Positions 1 through 10,015 of a stretch of 64,000 nucleotides of DNA are shown in pieces; position 1 is the first letter of the stretch; the number at the start of each line of letters is the position of its first letter. Made by a program: the position numbers and the translations under genes. The notes beneath the pieces were generated by a model, which worked only from the letters and a program-made list of their open reading frames with translations, did no database searches and had not been told where the DNA came from. Source of the DNA: Prevotella herbatica (lineage in GTDB: Bacteria; Bacteroidota; Bacteroidia; Bacteroidales; Bacteroidaceae). The stretch covers positions 1,517,501 through 1,581,500 of the forward strand of contig NZ_AP024484.1 of assembly GCF_017347605.1 (NCBI RefSeq). The letters are read 5' to 3'.

Positions 1-28
1 CCAATTATTGACCTTAAAAATAAACATT

Positions 29-907
29 ATGGACAAGGGAAATTCACATAGCCTACAGGAATTTGCAGTTCAAAACAACATCAAAGACTTATACGGTGCA
101 ATTGTGGCAACGATGCCTGTTAATCAGGAAACATTTGAGTCTATAACTAAACAATTGAAGTATGTGAACTTCTATACTATTTTTGTGCTTGTTGATGGAG
201 AGGCGGAAATTATCATCAACGAAAAGAATATAAGATTGGCTCAACAGAGTATTATAAGAATGGCTCATACGCAGAATACTGAATTTGTAAAATGTACAAA
301 CGAACTTGATGGATACTTTCTTTTCTGCGAGACAAATTTCTACAATAATATACTTGAAAATGATCCTAATATGCAGGATATTTTACAACGCAACATTCTT
401 GACTCATATCTCTATTTTGATATTACAGAAGCTAAGATCTCTGAACTTTTAGGAATAATAATGCAAGTGGAAAAAACAATAAGTCAACCACATTTATATA
501 AAAAGGAGATGCTAAGTTTCCTTGTGCATTTAGCTCAAATGCATGTTAATGAACTCATTGACAGCGCAAGCAATGAATTACACGACATGAAGCATAAGGA
601 AAACATATTCAAAATATTTATACACCTTGCTTCAAATAACTTTAAAAAGGAAAGACAGATTAATTTCTATGCCGATAGAATGAATATCACGTCTACTTAT
701 CTTTCAAGGATAGTGCGTGAAGTTTCAGGAAATACTGTTTGTGGATATTTACAGAGCTTTTTATACAGCGAAGCCTGCAAAATGCTTAAGATGACTGATA
801 AAACTATTGGCGAGATTTCAACTGAGCTTAAATTTAATGACCAATCGGCATTTACTAAGTTTTTTAAGCAGAAATCAGGAATCTCGCCAAAAGCATATCG
901 CGAATGA
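29..907 (+). CDS. AraC-family transcriptional regulator
   Basis: A 292-residue protein whose last 100 residues form an AraC-type double helix-turn-helix: the first helix pair lies around ADRMNITSTYLSRIVRE and the second ends in the family signature FNDQSAFTKFFKQKSGISP. The N-terminal two thirds looks like a cupin-like sensor domain but carries no recognisable ligand motif. The open frame extends upstream to a TTG at 8, but the ATG at 29 is the first ATG and is preferred. The upstream region is cut by the window edge, so its promoter is not visible. It ends 2 nt before the convergent phosphatase gene and therefore does not share a transcript with it. The regulated genes are unknown; an autoregulator or a gene left of the window is equally possible. 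Confidence 0.85.
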   Translation: MDKGNSHSLQEFAVQNNIKDLYGAIVATMPVNQETFESITKQLKYVNFYTIFVLVDGEAEIIINEKNIRLAQQSIIRMAHTQNTEFVKCTNELDGYFLFCETNFYNNILENDPNMQDILQRNILDSYLYFDITEAKISELLGIIMQVEKTISQPHLYKKEMLSFLVHLAQMHVNELIDSASNELHDMKHKENIFKIFIHLASNNFKKERQINFYADRMNITSTYLSRIVREVSGNTVCGYLQSFLYSEACKMLKMTDKTIGEISTELKFNDQSAFTKFFKQKSGISPKAYRE

Positions 908-909
908 TT

Positions 910-2379
910 TTATTCAAATATTGAATTACCTACACAGGCATTAGGCATCTGAATATGTAGCATGCTGCATATTGTTGGGGCAATGTCTGTCATACTTGTA
1001 GGCTTTGAAGTTTCACCGTGCTTGATATTCCATCCCATGAATATCAAAGGAATATGTGAATCATCTGGATTCCATAATCCGTGGGTTGTACCTTTATAAT
1101 TAGCATCATTACTTGCATCTATCCAACCAGGGTTGGTAATAAGAAGTAAGTCTCCCCCACGTTCACGACTATAACCATTTATTATTCTTTCACGTATTGG
1201 TTGTGAAATACTTTGTGCGGCAACATTATCATAATCTACAACAAAGGCAACATTGTCATCTTTTTCGAATTCCTTTTTTGCAGCAGCCTTTACTTCATCA
1301 AGTTTCAGCCCCGCTTTTTCAATGCTTTCATGATCAAGAAATATACGTAATGAGTTTTCACCAAGTATTAGTCTGGCTGTTGTTTTAAATTGCTTTTGTA
1401 GAGTTTCATTCACACTTTTAGCCACGTTCCAGCCTTCAAATCCTCCTGCTGGTAAACGATGTGAACGCATGAAGTTTGGATTATGTGAACCTCCATGGTC
1501 AGCACTTAAAAACAATAAAAAATTACCTTTACCAACCGTTGCATCAAGGTAATTAAAGAATTGTGCAATATCTTTGTCTAGTTGCAGATATACATCATGA
1601 TTTTCTTTGCCACGTGTGCTATACGCATGTCCAATAGCATCAGTTGATGAAACACTTACAGCCAACATATCTGTTGTGCTACCCTGCCCTAGCTTCTCAT
1701 TTTCAATAGCTGCTTCAGCCATCTTAAATGTCATTGTTACTCCTTGATCGCTGGTTTTAATATCAAATCCAGGTTTTGTACTATTCTGTTTATTGAAATC
1801 AGTAACCCATTTCGGCAATTCTTTCATGTAGAATGTGCTGCTTACAAAATGTCCTGCACTGGTATCCCACCAATATGCAGCATCAGCACTATGTCCTGCA
1901 GGAAGTATTGAAGCTCTGTCTTTCAGGGCAACACCAATAACCTTTGACTTAAAGTTTGTTGCTAGTTTTAGTTCATCACCTATTGTAGAAGCCAATAGTC
2001 TGTGTGGTGACATCTGTCCTTCTTTTGAGTCACTACCTACACTCTTCACGTCATCATCCTGACAGCAATATACTTCTTTTCCTTTAATGAAAAAATTATT
2101 ACCAAGAATACCTGTCATTGCAGGAACGCTACCTGTATAAATACTAGAGTGCCCAATAGCGGTAACGGTTGGTATATAAGGTATCATTGTGTTTTGACAG
2201 CTATACCCTTCGTCAAGCAATCGTTTCAATCCGTCATTACCATATTCGTTATAGTAATAATAAAGATAATCCCAACGCATTTGGTCTACGACAACGCCCA
2301 CTACAAGTTTCGGACGTTTAATCTGTGCATTGGCAACCATGCATAATGTCAATAATGCTAAAATAAAAATTTTCTTCAT
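910..2379 (-). CDS. PafA-type alkaline phosphatase superfamily protein, exported
   Basis: A 489-residue protein with an N-terminal signal peptide (MKKIFILALLTLCMVANAQ) followed by an alkaline-phosphatase/sulfatase superfamily core. The first metal-site motif VVVDQMRWDYL is at about residues 29-39, the probable threonine nucleophile lies in PTVTAIGHSSIYTG, and later metal ligands are seen in SADHGGSHN and THGLWNPDDSH. The set matches the Bacteroidetes PafA phosphate monoesterases, which act in the periplasm on phosphate monoesters including sugar phosphates. The length is a little short of the usual 530-550 residues, but all the metal motifs I looked for are present. It has its own promoter 24 nt upstream. 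The substrate cannot be decided from sequence; a phosphodiesterase-like role is the alternative. Confidence 0.85.
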   Translation of the reverse strand: MKKIFILALLTLCMVANAQIKRPKLVVGVVVDQMRWDYLYYYYNEYGNDGLKRLLDEGYSCQNTMIPYIPTVTAIGHSSIYTGSVPAMTGILGNNFFIKGKEVYCCQDDDVKSVGSDSKEGQMSPHRLLASTIGDELKLATNFKSKVIGVALKDRASILPAGHSADAAYWWDTSAGHFVSSTFYMKELPKWVTDFNKQNSTKPGFDIKTSDQGVTMTFKMAEAAIENEKLGQGSTTDMLAVSVSSTDAIGHAYSTRGKENHDVYLQLDKDIAQFFNYLDATVGKGNFLLFLSADHGGSHNPNFMRSHRLPAGGFEGWNVAKSVNETLQKQFKTTARLILGENSLRIFLDHESIEKAGLKLDEVKAAAKKEFEKDDNVAFVVDYDNVAAQSISQPIRERIINGYSRERGGDLLLITNPGWIDASNDANYKGTTHGLWNPDDSHIPLIFMGWNIKHGETSKPTSMTDIAPTICSMLHIQMPNACVGNSIFE

Positions 2380-2402
2380 AATAATATTGTTGATTGTTAT
2401 GG

Positions 2403-2433
2403 CAAAGGTAGTGGAAATCTTGAAGAGGACAAA
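2403..2433 (-). promoter_or_regulatory. Bacteroidetes-type promoter of the phosphatase gene
   Basis: On the minus strand TTTG (2433-2430), a 19-nt spacer and TACCTTTG (2410-2403) match the TTTG/TAnnTTTG consensus of the Bacteroidetes primary sigma factor. It lies just upstream of the ATG at 2379. Confidence 0.75.
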
Positions 2434-2902
2434 ATGAATCTATTCCTTTATCAGTAGATGCGCCCTATTTTCATGTTATTGTAACTCTTGTTTATCAAAT
2501 TCATTCGCTTTGTCTCTCTTTTCCATTCGCTCAGGCTTGCCGTTTCATTGATGTTGGATTGCATTCTCAATAGACTTCACAGCCAAGTTTTTCGAATGTC
2601 TTCAATTTCTTTTGTGTTTGTTCATGATCATGTTAAGTTTGTCGTTCAGAGGCATGGTATTGATATTTTGGTTTGTGTTTTCGACTTCGGTGAGCAGCGC
2701 TAATTCTCTCTTCGGTCCTCATTACGTTGGGATGACGAGTGCAAAGGTAGGGCAAATTATCATTCTAGGCAAGCGATTTCAATGTTTCGTTGTTTGGAGG
2801 GCTAATTTCAAAACATTAAAGTGCTGATATTGCTTACTTTACACGGCTAACAATTTGCGTTCAGAGTGTAATTAGCGGCATTCAGATATGATTATCCTCA
2901 CG
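2434..2902. other. Gene-free stretch, possibly degenerate
   Basis: No supportable gene is seen on either strand. A minus-strand TACCTTTG box (about 2751-2744) is followed by ATGAGGACCGAAGAGAG and an open frame of only about 27 codons. The GC content is higher than in the neighbouring AT-rich spacers, which could mean a decayed gene or mobile-element remnant, but no family is recognised. Confidence 0.35.
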
Positions 2903-3067
2903 ATGTGGTCATTTAGTCAAAGTCATTTTGGTCATTTTGGATTTCCATAGTGGGGGGCAGCCCCCTTATATAAATTATATATTTAAATATATAATTTATA
3001 TAAGTATATATATCCCCCGTATCAGAAGTTGAAAATGACCAAAATGACTTTGACTAAATGACCACAT
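2903..3067. repeat. 165 bp element with 36 bp perfect inverted ends and a central 40 bp palindrome
   Basis: The left end (2903-2938, starting ATGTGGTCATTTAGTCAAAG) and the right end (3032-3067) are exact reverse complements over 36 bp. Between them lies a GGGGGG-cag-CCCCC hairpin (2952-2965) and a perfect 40 bp AT-only palindrome closed by C/G (2965-3004). It has no coding capacity. The shape is that of a MITE-like element, or of a very stable RNA or DNA cruciform. I see no clear target-site duplication next to the ends. Confidence 0.8.
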
Positions 3068-3273
3068 ATTGACTACATTCTTTGATAGAAAAGAGCTTAT
3101 TTGTAAGCCAAATATATTTACATAAATACAATTATTCATAACTGTTTAGATACTTATATTATGAATAAATATTTGCCGAGATTGATAGATTTTAGCATGT
3201 CGCAATAAGCATGATGTGTTGTTGTCTTTTTTCATATAAAGCACATTCTTGCTGTTTTGATGTTAACTTGCAC

Positions 3274-3439
3274 TACTCTACTGCGGTGAAGGTAAGGTAC
3301 ACTTGGAGAAACAAAATTAAAACGCGTTTTATTTTGCTTTTCCACTCGTTTGCATTACTCTACCTACGGTGAAGATAAGCTGCACTCGGGAAAACAAAAT
3401 TAAAACGTGTTTTTATTTTGCTTTTCCACTCGTTTGCAT
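3274..3439 (+). repeat. Tandem duplication of the leuS promoter region (two units of 82-84 bp)
   Basis: Unit 1 (3274-3355) and unit 2 (3356-3439) share the same order of blocks: TACTCTAC, CGGTGAAG, CACT(T/C)GG, ACAAAATTAAAACG, then TATTTTGCTTTTCCACTCG and TTTGCAT. Only the second unit is followed by a complete TATCTTTG box; after the first unit the sequence reads TACTCTAC, so the upstream copy is probably a dead or weak promoter. Confidence 0.8.
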
Positions 3440-3447
3440 TATCTTTG
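3417..3447 (+). promoter_or_regulatory. Promoter of the leuS operon
   Basis: TTTG at 3417-3420, a 19-nt spacer and TATCTTTG at 3440-3447 match the Bacteroidetes promoter consensus exactly. The expected leader before the leuS ATG is about 55 nt. Confidence 0.85.
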
Positions 3448-3509
3448 CACATAATTACGCGCACGCGTTATATTTTTTGAGTAAAATATAAAATAACTAT
3501 ATAACTGCA

Positions 3510-6362
3510 ATGGAATACAACTTCAGAGAAATCGAGAAGAAATGGCAAAAATCTTGGGTTGATAATAAGACCTATAAGGTTGCTGAGAACAAAGACAAGA
3601 AGAAATTTTATGTACTTAACATGTTTCCTTATCCATCAGGAGCAGGCTTGCATGTTGGACATCCACTAGGCTATATAGCTAGTGATATTTATGCACGTTT
3701 CAAGCGTTTGCAAGGTTACAATGTGCTTAACCCAATGGGATATGATGCTTATGGACTTCCTGCAGAACAATACGCTATACAGACAGGTCAGCACCCTGCA
3801 ATCACAACAGAAACTAACATCAATCACTATCGTGAACAACTTGACAAAATAGGATTTTCTTTTGATTGGAGCCGTGAGGTAAGAACTTGTGATCCTAAAT
3901 ATTACCATTGGACACAGTGGGCTTTCGAAAAAATGTTTAACAGTTATTTCTGCAAAAACTGTCAGAAAGCGAAGCCTATTGAAAATCTTATTGCTTACTT
4001 CAAGGAAAACGGAAGTAAGGACTTGAACGTGGCAGAAAGTGAAGAATTGATTTTCACTGCCGATGATTGGAACAAGATGAGCGACAAGGAACAACAGCAG
4101 ACGCTGATGAACTATCGTATTGCTTATCTTGGTGAAACAATGGTAAACTGGTGCCCAGGACTTGGAACAGTATTGGCAAATGATGAAGTTGTAGACGGCG
4201 TTAGCGAAAGAGGTGGATACCCTGTAATACAGAAGAAAATGCAGCAGTGGTGCTTGCGTACTTCTGCTTATTCACAAAGACTGCTTGATGGACTTGATAC
4301 AGTTGCATGGACAGACTCTATTAAAGAGACACAGCGTAATTGGATTGGCCGTTCTGAAGGAACAGAAATGCAATTCAAAATTGCCGAAAATGATAAAAAC
4401 TTTACTATATTTACAACTCGTGCCGATACCATCTTCGGTGTTACATTCATGGTGCTTGCTCCTGAGAGCGAACTAGTGGATGAACTTACAACTCCTGACC
4501 ATAAGGCAGAAGTAGAGGAGTATCTTGCTTATGTTAAGAAGCGTACGGAACTTGACCGTATGAGCGACAGAAAGGTTACAGGAGTATTCTCTGGAAGTTA
4601 TGCTGTAAATCCATTTACTGGTGATAATATTCCAATTTGGATAAGCGAATATGTGTTGGCTGGATATGGAACAGGTGCCATTATGGCTGTGCCTGCACAT
4701 GATAGCAGAGACTATGCTTTTGCAAAGCATTTCAACTTGCCTATAATTCCTCTTATTGAAGGTGCTGATGTAAGTGAAGAAAGCTTTGATGCAAAAGATG
4801 GTATCGTAATGAACAGTCCTAGTGAAGGTGTTGCACTAGACGGATTCAACCTAAACGGTAAGACTGTGAAAGAGGCTATTGCCGCAACTAAGGAGTTTGT
4901 AACATCTCATAACCTAGGTAGGGTAAAGGTAAATTATCGTTTGCGTGATGCTACATTCTCTCGCCAACGTTATTGGGGTGAGCCATTCCCTGTATATTAT
5001 AAGAATGGAATGCCACAGATGATTCCTGAAGAATGTCTGCCACTTGAATTGCCTGAAATTGATAAATATGAGCCTACTGAAACTGGTGAACCTCCATTGG
5101 GACGCGCAAAGAAATGGGCTTGGGACGAAGCAAACAAGTGTATCGTAGATAAGAGCTTGATAGATAATGAAAAAGTATTCGCTCTTGAACTGAATACGAT
5201 GCCTGGATTTGCAGGAAGTTCTGCTTATTATCTGCGCTATATGGACCCAGGTAATGATAAAGCCCTTGTCGGTAAAGATGCTGACGAATATTGGCAGAAT
5301 GTAGATTTGTATGTCGGTGGAACAGAACATGCAACAGGCCATCTTATTTACAGTCGTTTCTGGAATAAGTTCCTGTTTGATAATGGCGTAAGCAGTAAGG
5401 AAGAACCATTCCAAAAACTGATCAACCAAGGTATGATTCAGGGACGTTCAAACTTTGTTTATCGTATTAACAGCGATGACCATTCAAAAGCTCCTGTATT
5501 TGTAAGTCTTGGACTTAAAGACAAATATGAGACAACTCCTATACATGTAGATGTTAACATCGTTAGTAACGACGTTCTTGATACAGATGCGTTCAAGGCA
5601 TGGCGCCCAGAATACAATCATGCAGAGTTTATACTCGAAGACGGAAAGTATGTATGCGGATGGGCTGTAGAGAAGATGTCAAAGAGCATGTTCAACGTAG
5701 TAAATCCAGACAAGATTGTAGAAGTTTATGGAGCAGATACTCTTCGACTTTACGAAATGTTCCTTGGTCCTGTTGAAGCAAGTAAGCCTTGGGATACCAA
5801 CGGTATAGATGGTTGCCATAGATTCCTGAAGAAGTTCTGGAACTTATTCTGGGTAAAGAATGCTGACGAATTGGCTATTAATGATGAAGAGCCTACAGCA
5901 GAGAGTTTAAAGAGTGTTCATAAACTGATAAAGAAAGTATCAGAAGATATTGAGAAGTTCAGCTACAACACTGCTATCAGTGCATTCATGATTGCTGTAA
6001 ACGAATTGGGTCAGCAGAAGTGCAAGAACGCAGCTTTATTGAAGAAATTGGTTATCGTTATTGCTCCATTTGCTCCACATATTGCTGAAGAATTGTGGCA
6101 CACTCTCGGAGAAAAGGGTAGTGTTTGTGATGCAGCATGGCCAAAGTATGAAGAGAAATATCTTGCAGAAAGCGAGATACAGATCACCATCAGTTTTAAT
6201 GGAAAGGCTCGTTATCAGAAAACTTTTGCTACAGATGCTAGCAATGATGAAATACAAAAAGCAGTTATTGAAGACGAAAGAAGCCTGAAATATCTTGAGG
6301 GAAAAAATATCGTTAAAGTTATCATAGTTCCAAAGAAAATAGTTAACATTGTAATTAAATGA
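3510..6362 (+). CDS. leuS: Leucyl-tRNA synthetase
   Basis: A 950-residue class I aminoacyl-tRNA synthetase that charges tRNA-Leu in the cytoplasm. The HIGH-type motif HVGH is at residues 48-51 within [17 protein letters not shown], the CP1 editing domain occupies the middle (for example [18 protein letters not shown] and [17 protein letters not shown]), and KMSKS is near residue 722. The C-terminal anticodon-binding region follows. The protein is longer than the Escherichia coli enzyme (860), with extra sequence before the KMSKS loop, as is common in Bacteroidetes. It starts the operon leuS-yitT-rdgB-porZ and its stop overlaps the next start by 4 nt (ATGA). Confidence 0.97.
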   Translation: MEYNFREIEKKWQKSWVDNKTYKVAENKDKKKFYVLNMFPYPSGAGLHVGHPLGYIASDIYARFKRLQGYNVLNPMGYDAYGLPAEQYAIQTGQHPAITTETNINHYREQLDKIGFSFDWSREVRTCDPKYYHWTQWAFEKMFNSYFCKNCQKAKPIENLIAYFKENGSKDLNVAESEELIFTADDWNKMSDKEQQQTLMNYRIAYLGETMVNWCPGLGTVLANDEVVDGVSERGGYPVIQKKMQQWCLRTSAYSQRLLDGLDTVAWTDSIKETQRNWIGRSEGTEMQFKIAENDKNFTIFTTRADTIFGVTFMVLAPESELVDELTTPDHKAEVEEYLAYVKKRTELDRMSDRKVTGVFSGSYAVNPFTGDNIPIWISEYVLAGYGTGAIMAVPAHDSRDYAFAKHFNLPIIPLIEGADVSEESFDAKDGIVMNSPSEGVALDGFNLNGKTVKEAIAATKEFVTSHNLGRVKVNYRLRDATFSRQRYWGEPFPVYYKNGMPQMIPEECLPLELPEIDKYEPTETGEPPLGRAKKWAWDEANKCIVDKSLIDNEKVFALELNTMPGFAGSSAYYLRYMDPGNDKALVGKDADEYWQNVDLYVGGTEHATGHLIYSRFWNKFLFDNGVSSKEEPFQKLINQGMIQGRSNFVYRINSDDHSKAPVFVSLGLKDKYETTPIHVDVNIVSNDVLDTDAFKAWRPEYNHAEFILEDGKYVCGWAVEKMSKSMFNVVNPDKIVEVYGADTLRLYEMFLGPVEASKPWDTNGIDGCHRFLKKFWNLFWVKNADELAINDEEPTAESLKSVHKLIKKVSEDIEKFSYNTAISAFMIAVNELGQQKCKNAALLKKLVIVIAPFAPHIAEELWHTLGEKGSVCDAAWPKYEEKYLAESEIQITISFNGKARYQKTFATDASNDEIQKAVIEDERSLKYLEGKNIVKVIIVPKKIVNIVIK

Positions 6363-7279
6363 TAGAGAGACTAAAAATATGGAATGAGGTCAAGGATTAT
6401 CTGTTGATAACCGTTGGTTTATTTCTCTACGCATTTGGTTGGACAGTATTTTTGCTGCCTTATCAAATTGTCACCGGTGGAGTTACCGGTGTTGCCGCTA
6501 TTGTTTTTTATGCCACCAAAATCCCAATTGTTTATACGTATTTTGCAATCAACGTCTGTCTATTGATAGTGGCGTTGAAAATATTGGGATTTAAGTTCAT
6601 GGTCAAGACAGTCTATGCAATCCTAATGTTGTCTTTTATGCTGTGGATGGCGCAGAAACTGATGACAAATCCCGATGGAACAATGCATCAAGTGTTGGGA
6701 CACGGACAGGATTTTATGTCGCTGATTATTGGCTGTACGTTTACGGGTTCTGCATTGGCAATCGTTTTCCTTAATAACGGTTCTACTGGTGGTACCGATA
6801 TTGTCGCAGCTGTAGTAAATAAGTATCATAATATCAGTCTTGGACGTGTGTTGGTGTATGTAGATTTGCTCATTATCGGCAGTACGTATCCTATCTTCCA
6901 GGATTGGCGCAAGATTGTGTTTGGTCTCTGTACGATGGTGATTGAAAACTTCGTGCTTGATTATGTGATGAATGCAAGACGAGAGAGTGTGCAGTTTATG
7001 ATATTTACAAAGAAATATCAGGAGATAGCTAATGCTATTGGTACTGAAATGGGACACGGTGTTACAATACTTGATGGCCACGGATGGTACACTGGACAGC
7101 AGATGAAAGTGCTGTGTATTTTGGCGAAAAAGCGTGAGAGTACTGAAATATTCAGACTTATCAAGATGATTGACCCTAATGCTTTTGTCAGTCAGAGTAG
7201 CGTTATTGGTGTCTATGGAGAAGGATTTGATGAGATGAGAGTAAAAGTAAAGACTGATTCATTAGATTCAAAAAAATAA
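6359..7279 (+). CDS. YitT-family integral membrane protein (DUF161/DUF2179)
   Basis: A 306-residue protein with about five or six hydrophobic segments in the first 200 residues, including the family-typical [18 protein letters not shown] and the glycine-rich [19 protein letters not shown] soluble C-terminal DUF2179-like domain follows ([21 protein letters not shown]). The family is widespread in Firmicutes and Bacteroidetes; its transported substrate is not established. It overlaps leuS by 4 nt and precedes rdgB by 14 nt, so it is translated from the same operon. Confidence 0.88.
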   Translation: MIERLKIWNEVKDYLLITVGLFLYAFGWTVFLLPYQIVTGGVTGVAAIVFYATKIPIVYTYFAINVCLLIVALKILGFKFMVKTVYAILMLSFMLWMAQKLMTNPDGTMHQVLGHGQDFMSLIIGCTFTGSALAIVFLNNGSTGGTDIVAAVVNKYHNISLGRVLVYVDLLIIGSTYPIFQDWRKIVFGLCTMVIENFVLDYVMNARRESVQFMIFTKKYQEIANAIGTEMGHGVTILDGHGWYTGQQMKVLCILAKKRESTEIFRLIKMIDPNAFVSQSSVIGVYGEGFDEMRVKVKTDSLDSKK

Positions 7280-7293
7280 CTATCTGTATCATT

Positions 7294-7878
7294 ATGAAAA
7301 TAGTTTTTGCAACTAACAATAAGAATAAGTTAAGAGAAATAAGAGAGATTCTTGGATCTGATTTCGAGATAGTGTCTCTTAGTGAAATAGGTTGCCACGA
7401 AGATATTCCTGAAACAGGGGATACCCTAGAGGAAAATGCTTTGCTGAAGGCTCAGTTTGTATGCGATAAATACCATATTGGTTGCTTTGCTGATGATACT
7501 GGTCTAGAGGTTGAAGCTCTTGATGGTCAACCAGGTGTGCACAGTGCAAGATATGCAGAAGGTACTGATCACGACAGTGAAGCCAATATGGCTAAACTAT
7601 TAGCTAATCTTGAAAGCAAAAGTAATCGCAACGCAAGATTCCGTACCATCATAGTCTTGTTGCAACCTAATGCACAACCTATATATTTTGAGGGTAGGGT
7701 AGACGGAAAAATTGCAACAGAGAAGCATGGTACAGAAGGTTTTGGTTATGATCCGATTTTTGTTCCAGAAGGTTATGATAAGAGTTTTGCGGAACTTGGT
7801 GAGGAGATCAAAAACACGATAAGCCATCGTGCAAGGGCTGTCGTAAAACTCTCGGAATATCTTAAGGAGAATAAGTAA
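7294..7878 (+). CDS. rdgB: XTP/dITP pyrophosphatase (RdgB/HAM1 family)
   Basis: A 194-residue house-cleaning nucleotidase that hydrolyses non-canonical purine triphosphates (dITP, XTP) to monophosphates before they reach DNA or RNA. The N-terminal substrate motif [12 protein letters not shown], the catalytic [12 protein letters not shown] and the C-terminal SHRARA motif are all present, and the length is normal. It sits 3 nt upstream of the next gene and 14 nt behind the YitT gene, so it is mid-operon. Confidence 0.95.
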   Translation: MKIVFATNNKNKLREIREILGSDFEIVSLSEIGCHEDIPETGDTLEENALLKAQFVCDKYHIGCFADDTGLEVEALDGQPGVHSARYAEGTDHDSEANMAKLLANLESKSNRNARFRTIIVLLQPNAQPIYFEGRVDGKIATEKHGTEGFGYDPIFVPEGYDKSFAELGEEIKNTISHRARAVVKLSEYLKENK

Positions 7879-7881
7879 TAG

Positions 7882-9894
7882 ATGAAAAGAATATTATTAC
7901 TTGCTATAGTCTTTTGTTGTTGCGTAGGCATTATGCAAGCAGCACAGACTGGTAGTTGGAAGGCTTATATGGCTTATTCTAACATTCAGGATGTGGAGCA
8001 GGGTAGTGGAAACGTGATTTATGTACTTGCAAGTAATAATATTTATTCTTATAATACATCCGACCAGAGCATACAGACTTTTGACAAAACAAATAGTCTT
8101 AGCGACTGCAATGTTTCATATATTTCCTATAATAAATATGCCAAAAGACTTGTAATAGTTTATTCTAATCAGAATATCGACCTGATGGACGATAAAGGTG
8201 AAGTGATAAATATTAGCGATTATTACAATTCGTCAATAACATTAGACAAGTCGATTAATGATATTTATCAATCTGCTGGATATGCTTATTTAAGTACTGG
8301 TTTCGGAATTGTGAAACTGAATGTTGCCAATGCAGAAATCAGTGATACATATAATCTAGGATTTAAAGTAAACTATTCGTATCTGGATTCTGGTTATCTT
8401 TATGCAGCAAGTGCTAGCAATGGTATTTATCGTGCGCCAACAACGGTTAATCTGCTTGATAAGAATAACTGGAAACGTGTTGCTGACTATGTAGCAAAGA
8501 CATCCGATGATAAGGGCAGTCTTATAGAAAAAGTATCAAAGGCAAATCCTGGTGGTCCTAAGTATAATTACTTTGGATTCATGAGGTTCTATAATGGAAA
8601 TCTTTATACTTGTGGAGGAGGGTGGAATCCGGATAAGGATCTCATGCGCCCAGGATGTATTCAGGTGTTGAAAGGTGATGAATGGACAGAATATCAAGAT
8701 AATCTTCAAAATATTACAGGGCATTCTTATGTGAATTTGATGTCAATGGATGTTGATCCAAATGATAATTCACATGTGTTTGCGAGCGGAAGGATAGGTC
8801 TTTACGAATTTAAGAATGGAAAATTCGTAAAGGAATATAATTATACGAATAGTCCTTTGCAGGGAGCAGCAACAGTGCAGAATGTAAGTAAAGATTATGT
8901 TATCGTTCAGGGTTTACGATTTGATGACAGCTCCAACCTGTGGCTATTTAATAGTAACAGTGCTACTACGTCTCTTTTTGAATTAACGTCAGAAAATAAG
9001 TGGAATTCTTTTCACAAAAACATATTCATGAACGATGGTCGTTCGTTTGATAATATGACTAATCCATTCTTTGATAGTAGGAAACTTCTTTGGTTTGTTG
9101 ATGACTATTGGGGATATCCTGCTCTAGTGTCGTATAATAAGTCTACAGACAAAGCAAACGTTATTCATAACTTTGTGAATCAGGATGGCACGAAACTTAC
9201 CTTGTATTACGTAAGATGTGCAGCAGAAGATAAAGAAAATAATATATGGATTGGTACTAGTGTGGGACCGCTAATGCTAGAGTCTTCTAATGTGACAGAT
9301 GAGAACCCTGTATTCCAGCAGATCAAGGTTCCACGTAATGATGGTACCAATTATGCTGATTATCTTCTTAGCGGTGTTGATATTACTTGCATGGCGGTAG
9401 ATGGAGGTAATCGCAAATGGTTTGGTACTAATGGTAATGGTGTTTATCTTGTGAGTTCAAACAATATAGAGGAAGTGCATCATTTCACAGAGGATAACAG
9501 TAAACTGCTTTCAAACAATATAGAGAGTATTGCTATTAACGGAACAACTGGTGAAGTGTTTTTCGGTACGGATAAGGGCTTGTGCTCTTATGTCAGTGAT
9601 GCAACTGAAGCCGAAAGCAAAATGACAAATCAGAGTGTGTATGCTTATCCTAATCCAGTACGTCCAGATTATACAGGTTTGATAACAGTTACAGGACTTT
9701 CATATAATGCCGATGTAAAGATTGTTACTTCTTCAGGTACGCTTATTGCTGAAGGTCGTAGCAATGGAGGATTGTTTACTTGGGATGGTAACGACAAGAA
9801 TGGTCGTCGTGTCGCTTCTGGTGTTTATATGGTTGAGACAGCGACGCAAGATGGATCAAAGGGTGTCGTATGCAAAATAGCAATAGTAAATTAA
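7882..9894 (+). CDS. porZ: PorZ-like type IX secretion beta-propeller protein
   Basis: A 670-residue exported protein with a signal peptide ending near residue 20 (IMQAAQ). The N-terminal region carries propeller repeats with the PorZ-type pattern W-x-Y-x-YSNIQDVEQ, VIYVLASNNIYSYN, LSDCNVSYISYNKYAKRLVI and NIDLMD. Further two-component-regulator-like propeller blades follow (NNIWIGTSVGPLML, RKWFGTNGNGVYLV). The last 85 residues are an Ig-like/FlgD-like C-terminal sorting domain (YAYPNPVRPDYTG, FTWDGNDKNGRRVASGVYMVE). PorZ works at the cell surface in attaching type IX secretion cargo to anionic lipopolysaccharide. This indicates that the organism has, or recently had, a type IX system. A general propeller protein with a sorting domain is the alternative. 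Confidence 0.72.
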   Translation: MKRILLLAIVFCCCVGIMQAAQTGSWKAYMAYSNIQDVEQGSGNVIYVLASNNIYSYNTSDQSIQTFDKTNSLSDCNVSYISYNKYAKRLVIVYSNQNIDLMDDKGEVINISDYYNSSITLDKSINDIYQSAGYAYLSTGFGIVKLNVANAEISDTYNLGFKVNYSYLDSGYLYAASASNGIYRAPTTVNLLDKNNWKRVADYVAKTSDDKGSLIEKVSKANPGGPKYNYFGFMRFYNGNLYTCGGGWNPDKDLMRPGCIQVLKGDEWTEYQDNLQNITGHSYVNLMSMDVDPNDNSHVFASGRIGLYEFKNGKFVKEYNYTNSPLQGAATVQNVSKDYVIVQGLRFDDSSNLWLFNSNSATTSLFELTSENKWNSFHKNIFMNDGRSFDNMTNPFFDSRKLLWFVDDYWGYPALVSYNKSTDKANVIHNFVNQDGTKLTLYYVRCAAEDKENNIWIGTSVGPLMLESSNVTDENPVFQQIKVPRNDGTNYADYLLSGVDITCMAVDGGNRKWFGTNGNGVYLVSSNNIEEVHHFTEDNSKLLSNNIESIAINGTTGEVFFGTDKGLCSYVSDATEAESKMTNQSVYAYPNPVRPDYTGLITVTGLSYNADVKIVTSSGTLIAEGRSNGGLFTWDGNDKNGRRVASGVYMVETATQDGSKGVVCKIAIVN

Positions 9895-9960
9895 TCATTA
9901 TCACTTATGATTTATTCTAGCCCCAGTATCTCTATAAAATCATAAAAATAAAGGATTTAT

Positions 9961-9991
9961 TTTGCGTTTCGTCTTTATTTGCGTAATTTTG
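9961..9991 (+). promoter_or_regulatory. Promoter of mutS
   Basis: TTTG (9961-9964), a 19-nt spacer and TAATTTTG (9984-9991), 24 nt before the mutS ATG. Exact consensus and spacing. Confidence 0.8.
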
Positions 9992-10015
9992 TAATTCAGA
10001 CGAACTTTTAGATAT

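Noticed and set aside
2488..2827. Two overlapping 71-codon plus-strand frames
   Set aside because: No promoter, composition or motif support; the two overlap each other in different frames.
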